The position numbers and the translations under genes are program-made. Positions 22,580-25,415 of a stretch of 25,415 nucleotides of DNA are shown here, piece by piece (the stretch's first letter is position 1; each line of letters starts with the position of its first letter). Origin of the DNA: Bacteroidales bacterium (lineage in GTDB: Bacteria > Bacteroidota > Bacteroidia > Bacteroidales > Bacteroidaceae); NCBI GenBank assembly GCA_004557185.1, contig SFEP01000035.1:1-25415 (forward strand), written 5' to 3'. A model generated the notes under the pieces. That model had not been told where the DNA came from, made no database searches, and worked only from the letters and a program-made list of their open reading frames with translations.

Positions 22580-22609
22580 CCCCCTCACCCTCACCCCCAC
22601 CCTTACCCC
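22580..22609 (-). other. C-rich leader with G-quadruplex potential on the minus strand
   Basis: Five C tracts of 5, 3, 5, 3 and 4 bases are separated by TCA, TCA, A and TTA. The minus strand therefore fits the G-quadruplex pattern G3+N1-7 with one tract to spare, and the plus strand could form an i-motif. It ends 13 nt before the ATG of the TPR gene. Confidence 0.7.
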
Positions 22610-22622
22610 ACAGACACACAGC

Positions 22623-24743
22623 ATGAGTACGTACAAATACCTGATGAACGATGCGCTGCAAGCCTTGGCGCAGAACCGTCTGGCCTCGGCGCTGGCCTCG
22701 CTGCGCGGCATGGCACAGTGCGTGCGACACACCGCGGCGCAGGAGGAGTTACTGCAACTCAGCAACGCCTACGACATGCTGCTGCAATACCTGGCGCAAG
22801 GGGCGGCCGACCCCGAACGCGAACGCATGTACTGCGACTTTGTGCGGCGCGCCTACGAACTGGCCACCGAACTCGACCGCGCTGGCGAACTGCAGGAGGG
22901 GCTGTCGTTTTATGCCACCACACACCACACACTGGAGAAACTGGGAGCAGCCACACTCAACGATGAGACGCTGACGGACGAGGGCACCGACTGGCGCACG
23001 CTCTTCGACGCCGTGTGGACATCGGCCGCCTGGCGACCCGACGACGAGGTGCGCCTGAGCGACTTCGTGCAGCGCAACGATGTGGACGTGGTGCGCCGCT
23101 GCCTGGTGGTGAGTGCCGCCACGCTCTCGGCGCTGCGCTTTTTCGACATGGCCAAACTCCGCCTGCTGGCCGACTGCGCCCTGAGCGACCACGTGCTCAT
23201 CAGGGTGCGCGCCCTCACAGGGCTGGCCATGGTGCACGCCCTGCATGCCGACCGCATAGCACGCTACCCGCAGGAAATGGCGCGCCTCTCGCTCATGGCC
23301 GACGTGCCACAGTTTGCCGCCGAACTGGAAATGCTGCAAATGCAGTTCTTCCTGACGCAGAACACGCGGCAGATTGAGAAATCGCTGCGCGAGGAAATCC
23401 TGCCCGAGGTAATGAAGCACGCCAAGCAGTGGCGCGACCGACACCCGCAGGGCATCGAGGGCTTGCAGGAGGCCATGGTGGAGGGCGACCTGAACCCCGA
23501 ATGGGAAGAGGACGGCACGCCCTCGGTGCTGGGGCAGCGCATGCGCGAACTGGCCGACATGCATCGCAAAGGGGCGGATGTGTATATGGGCACCTTCAAG
23601 ATGCTCAAGCAGCGCTTCCCTTTTTTCCACACCGCTGCCCACTGGTTCTGCCCCTTCACCTCGCGCCACCCCGCACTGGCTGGCCAGGCCCTCTCGGTAC
23701 GACACATGCAGACGCTGCTGGGGCAGGCTGGGCTGTGCGACTCCGACAAATACTCGCTCGTGCTCATGGCACAGGACATGCCGCAGGCCATGCGCGACAT
23801 GATACGGCAACAACTGAGTGGCATGGGCGACGCCGACACGCTCCACCCGCTCGACGCCACAACCGACGAACTGCCCGACTTCCGCACCGCCATGCGATCG
23901 TACGTGCAGGATTTCTACCGCTTCAGCACACTGTTTCTGCACCGCGAGGCGTTTGAGAATCCTTTCAGCCACGAGCTTTTCATCTTCGACGTCCCTCCGT
24001 TCGACGTCCTGCTGCGCCGCCACGACCTACTGGCGCGGCTGGCCGACTTTGCCTTTGCCGACAAGGCCTACAGCCTCGCCCTCAGCCTCTTCAACCGCCT
24101 GCCCGCCGAACAGCTTCACGCGGCTACGTTCCAGAAAATGGGCTTCTGCCACCAGCAGGCGGGGCACTACGCCGAGGCCGAGGCGTGCTACGAAAAGTCG
24201 AACCTGCTGCAGCCGCACCACACCTACACCCTGCGCCAACGCGCTGCCTGCCTGTGCCACACGGGCCGCTACGAGGAGGCGCTGGCCTGCTATGCCGAAC
24301 TGGAAAGCGCCGAGCCCGAGGAGGTGCGCTGGATGCTACTGGCAGCCGACTGCCTGATGCGCCTGGAACGCTACGCCGAAGCCATGCCGCGCCTGCACAA
24401 GGCCAACTACCTCAGCGAGGACAACCCCGCCGTGCACCGTGCCCTGGCGTGGTGCTGCCTGCGCACCGCCGACTACGGGCAGGCCACGCGCCATTACGAC
24501 CGTGTGCTGCAGCTCGCCCCCACGCCCGCCGACCACCTCAATGCCGGCCACGCCGCCTGGCTCGACGACCACGTGCCCGAGGCAGTGCGCCACTACACCG
24601 CCGCGCTCGCTGCACAAACTGCCCCCCACCCCGACTTTCTGCACGACGATGCCTACTGGCTCGAAGCCGCTGGCAAGAACGCCTATGCCCGTGCCATGAT
24701 GCGCGACATCGTGTGCGGAAAACAAGACAAGGAGGGTGAATAA
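22623..24743 (+). CDS. Large TPR-repeat protein
   Basis: A 706-residue soluble protein without signal peptide. The first 490 residues are helical, Leu/Ala-rich and unfamiliar to me. Residues about 500-665 hold tandem tetratricopeptide repeats, for example FQKMGFCHQQAGHYAEAEAC followed by YEKSNLLQP, RAACLCHTGRYEEALACYAE, AADCLMRLERYAEAMPRLHK and ALAWCCLRTADYGQATRHYD. TPRs mediate protein contacts. The C-terminus in frame is CGKQDKEGE. The downstream DNA contains a Lys/Ala-rich open frame in another phase, ending just before the terminator (see the entry at 24700). The gene precedes the hsp20 gene, but the terminator between them argues for separate units. Similar TPR proteins occur in Bacteroides relatives; function is not known to me. 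Confidence 0.85.
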   Translation: MSTYKYLMNDALQALAQNRLASALASLRGMAQCVRHTAAQEELLQLSNAYDMLLQYLAQGAADPERERMYCDFVRRAYELATELDRAGELQEGLSFYATTHHTLEKLGAATLNDETLTDEGTDWRTLFDAVWTSAAWRPDDEVRLSDFVQRNDVDVVRRCLVVSAATLSALRFFDMAKLRLLADCALSDHVLIRVRALTGLAMVHALHADRIARYPQEMARLSLMADVPQFAAELEMLQMQFFLTQNTRQIEKSLREEILPEVMKHAKQWRDRHPQGIEGLQEAMVEGDLNPEWEEDGTPSVLGQRMRELADMHRKGADVYMGTFKMLKQRFPFFHTAAHWFCPFTSRHPALAGQALSVRHMQTLLGQAGLCDSDKYSLVLMAQDMPQAMRDMIRQQLSGMGDADTLHPLDATTDELPDFRTAMRSYVQDFYRFSTLFLHREAFENPFSHELFIFDVPPFDVLLRRHDLLARLADFAFADKAYSLALSLFNRLPAEQLHAATFQKMGFCHQQAGHYAEAEACYEKSNLLQPHHTYTLRQRAACLCHTGRYEEALACYAELESAEPEEVRWMLLAADCLMRLERYAEAMPRLHKANYLSEDNPAVHRALAWCCLRTADYGQATRHYDRVLQLAPTPADHLNAGHAAWLDDHVPEAVRHYTAALAAQTAPHPDFLHDDAYWLEAAGKNAYARAMMRDIVCGKQDKEGE

Positions 24744-24861
24744 AGCGGGGAAGCCAAATGCCGAAAAGAAGACACGGACCTGTAAGAGGGCAACTGCCGA
24801 AAAGAAGGCAAGTGCCGAAAAGAAGGCAAATGCCGAAAAGAAGGCAAGTGCCGCGCACTGA
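24700..24861 (+). other. Out-of-frame Lys/Ala-rich tail with 18-bp repeats
   Basis: In the +1 phase relative to the TPR gene the frame is open from 24700 to a TGA at 24859-24861, nine bases before the terminator stem. It reads NAEKKT, then ATAEKKAS, AEKKAN, AEKKAS, AAH. A GTG at 24736 directly after AAGGAGG could in principle start a 41-residue peptide, but the spacing is too short for normal initiation. The alternative is that it was the C-terminus of the TPR protein, shifted by one base near the GGG at 24734-24736. Confidence 0.45.
24759..24846 (+). repeat. 18-bp tandem repeats
   Basis: TGCCGAAAAGAAGGCA occurs at 24795-24810, 24813-24828 and 24831-24846. A variant lies at 24759, and a degenerate unit fits at about 24777. 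TGCC and GGCA are complementary across an 8-nt loop. The period of six codons fits a coding repeat (AEKKAS) better than the 21-22 bp arrays elsewhere. Confidence 0.9.
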
Positions 24862-24869
24862 CACCCATA

Positions 24870-24900
24870 GGCCGGTTTCCACGCGAAGCCGGTCTTTTTT
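24870..24900 (+). terminator. Intrinsic terminator after the TPR gene
   Basis: GGCCGGTTT (24870-24878) pairs with AAGCCGGTC (24886-24894), a 9-bp stem with two G-U pairs and a 7-nt loop, directly followed by six T (24895-24900). Confidence 0.85.
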
Positions 24901-24919
24901 ATGTGCATTTCACGCCAAG

Positions 24920-24951
24920 TTTGCAGGAAAATATAAAGGATTTATACTTTG
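24920..24951 (+). promoter_or_regulatory. Candidate promoter for hsp20
   Basis: TTTG (24920-24923) lies 19 nt before TATACTTTG (24943-24951). This matches the Bacteroidetes pattern except for one extra base inside the -7 box. The transcript would have a leader of about 120 nt, long enough for a thermosensor or similar structure, though none is evident. Confidence 0.5.
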
Positions 24952-24957
24952 CTGCCT

Positions 24958-25007
24958 ATGTGGCGCAAGGCAAGATGCTGGTATGCATGTTGCGCAAGGC
25001 AAGGTGC
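24958..25007 (+). repeat. Direct repeat in the hsp20 leader
   Basis: ATGTGGCGCAAGGCAAGATGC-like sequence occurs at 24958-24978 and 24987-25007, 29 bp apart, with two differences in 21 positions. It lies between the candidate promoter and the ribosome binding site. Confidence 0.65.
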
Positions 25008-25065
25008 AAGCGAAAGGCCGCCAACGACCCGAAGCCTGCACCAACCATTTGTTCAACTAATCAAT

Positions 25066-25071
25066 AGGAGG
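25066..25071 (+). promoter_or_regulatory. Strong Shine-Dalgarno site of hsp20
   Basis: AGGAGG lies 8 nt before the ATG. Other genes in the window have no such site, so this is an unusual feature that fixes the start codon. Confidence 0.85.
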
Positions 25072-25079
25072 TTTTAATT

Positions 25080-25415
25080 ATGTTACCAGTAATGCATACT
25101 CAGAATTGGTTCCCCACCGTGTTCGACGATTTCTTTGATAACGCCTGGATGCCCCAAATGAAAACCACAGCGCCTGCCGTGAACGTGAAAGAGGACGCTA
25201 AGGCCTACACCATGGAGGTGGCCGTGCCGGGCATCAAAAAGGAGTTCTGCCGCGTGCACATCAACGCCGACGGCAACCTCTGCATAGCCATCGAAAACAA
25301 GATGGAGCACAAGGACGAGAACAAAAAGGAGCACTACCTGCGCCGCGAGTTCAGCTACTCCAATTACCAGCAGACCTACGCCCTGCCCGACGATGTGGTG
25401 AAAGAACACATTGCC
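25080..25415 (+). CDS. Small heat-shock protein (Hsp20/alpha-crystallin), partial
   Basis: The first 112 codons of an Hsp20 chaperone; the gene runs off the window. These ATP-independent holdases bind unfolding proteins under heat or oxidative stress. The N-terminus (QNWFPTVFDDFFDNAWMPQM) is the usual flexible arm. The alpha-crystallin domain begins near residue 31 with APAVNVKEDAKAYTMEVAVP and continues through GIKKEFCRVHINADGNLCIA to HYLRREFSYSNYQQTYALPD. The remaining strands, including the expected GxL motif and C-terminal IxI, are beyond the edge. A strong ribosome binding site and its own promoter suggest it is regulated on its own. Confidence 0.93.
   Translation, partial: MLPVMHTQNWFPTVFDDFFDNAWMPQMKTTAPAVNVKEDAKAYTMEVAVPGIKKEFCRVHINADGNLCIAIENKMEHKDENKKEHYLRREFSYSNYQQTYALPDDVVKEHIA

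Noticed and set aside
22749..24023. 424-codon open frame opposite the TPR gene
   Set aside because: Same reason: it is antisense to a gene with clear TPR motifs and has low-complexity composition.
24758..25060. 100-codon plus-strand frame starting MPKRRHG
   Set aside because: It crosses the intrinsic terminator and the hsp20 promoter region. The other frame across the repeats ends neatly before the terminator and is the more plausible coding remnant.

Overview
The window looks like chromosomal DNA of a GC-rich member of the Bacteroidales, most likely Prevotellaceae-like. The evidence is the Bacteroidetes promoter signature (-7 box TAnnTTTG, in one case with a -33 TTTG 20 nt upstream), the near absence of Shine-Dalgarno sequences, and gene families typical of that phylum: a TamL-type Omp85 lipoprotein, Wzi-family and DUF4421 outer-membrane proteins, an OmpH-like lipoprotein, and a small conserved one-helix membrane protein. 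The genus is an inference. I see no phage, insertion sequence, CRISPR array or conjugative genes. This is mostly housekeeping and envelope DNA, and its unusual content is in the intergenic regions.

Layout. Positions 1-6685 are read on the minus strand: tRNA-Ser(CGA) with its own promoter and terminator, an OmpH-like lipoprotein, a small membrane protein, a LolC/E-type ABC permease, a class I aminotransferase, a family 2 glycosyltransferase, and an overlapping SpoU-family RNA methyltransferase. A divergent promoter region (about 6686-6829) leads into a plus-strand block: TamL, a WalJ/YycJ-like metallo-beta-lactamase-fold protein, an unknown 108-residue protein, a YgiQ-like radical SAM protein, a Wzi-family barrel, a lipocalin-like lipoprotein, a YegS/DgkB-type lipid kinase and an MgtC/SapB membrane protein. 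An oxidoreductase (Gfo/Idh/MocA) and a DUF4421 protein follow on the minus strand (19220 down to 17022). The last block is on the plus strand: phosphoglycerate kinase, an orphan SsuA/THI5-like lipoprotein, a large TPR protein, and the start of a small heat-shock protein cut by the window end.

Many products act at the envelope: TamL in outer-membrane protein insertion, OmpH as a probable chaperone-like lipoprotein, LolC/E-type permease in lipoprotein release or a similar task, Wzi and DUF4421 as barrels, and the lipid kinase and MgtC in the inner membrane. No complete pathway is encoded here.

The most unusual material is a set of short tandem arrays in the gaps between genes. Three consist of dyad-symmetric units of 21-22 bp (108-171, 10590-10677, 19604-19730). 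One has a 42-43 bp period built around an AT-rich motif (22459-22560), and one has a 63 bp period upstream of the MgtC gene (16085-16244). The periods cluster near multiples of 21 bp, about two DNA helical turns. A separate AT-rich motif (CCTTATTATATATA and variants) recurs seven times, mostly just upstream of genes that lack a TAnnTTTG box. Other points of note are a tRNA-Ser whose near-invariant G19-C56 pair appears replaced by A19-U56, a glycosyltransferase lacking the DxD motif, a G-quadruplex-capable leader, and an out-of-frame Lys/Ala-rich tail after the TPR gene.
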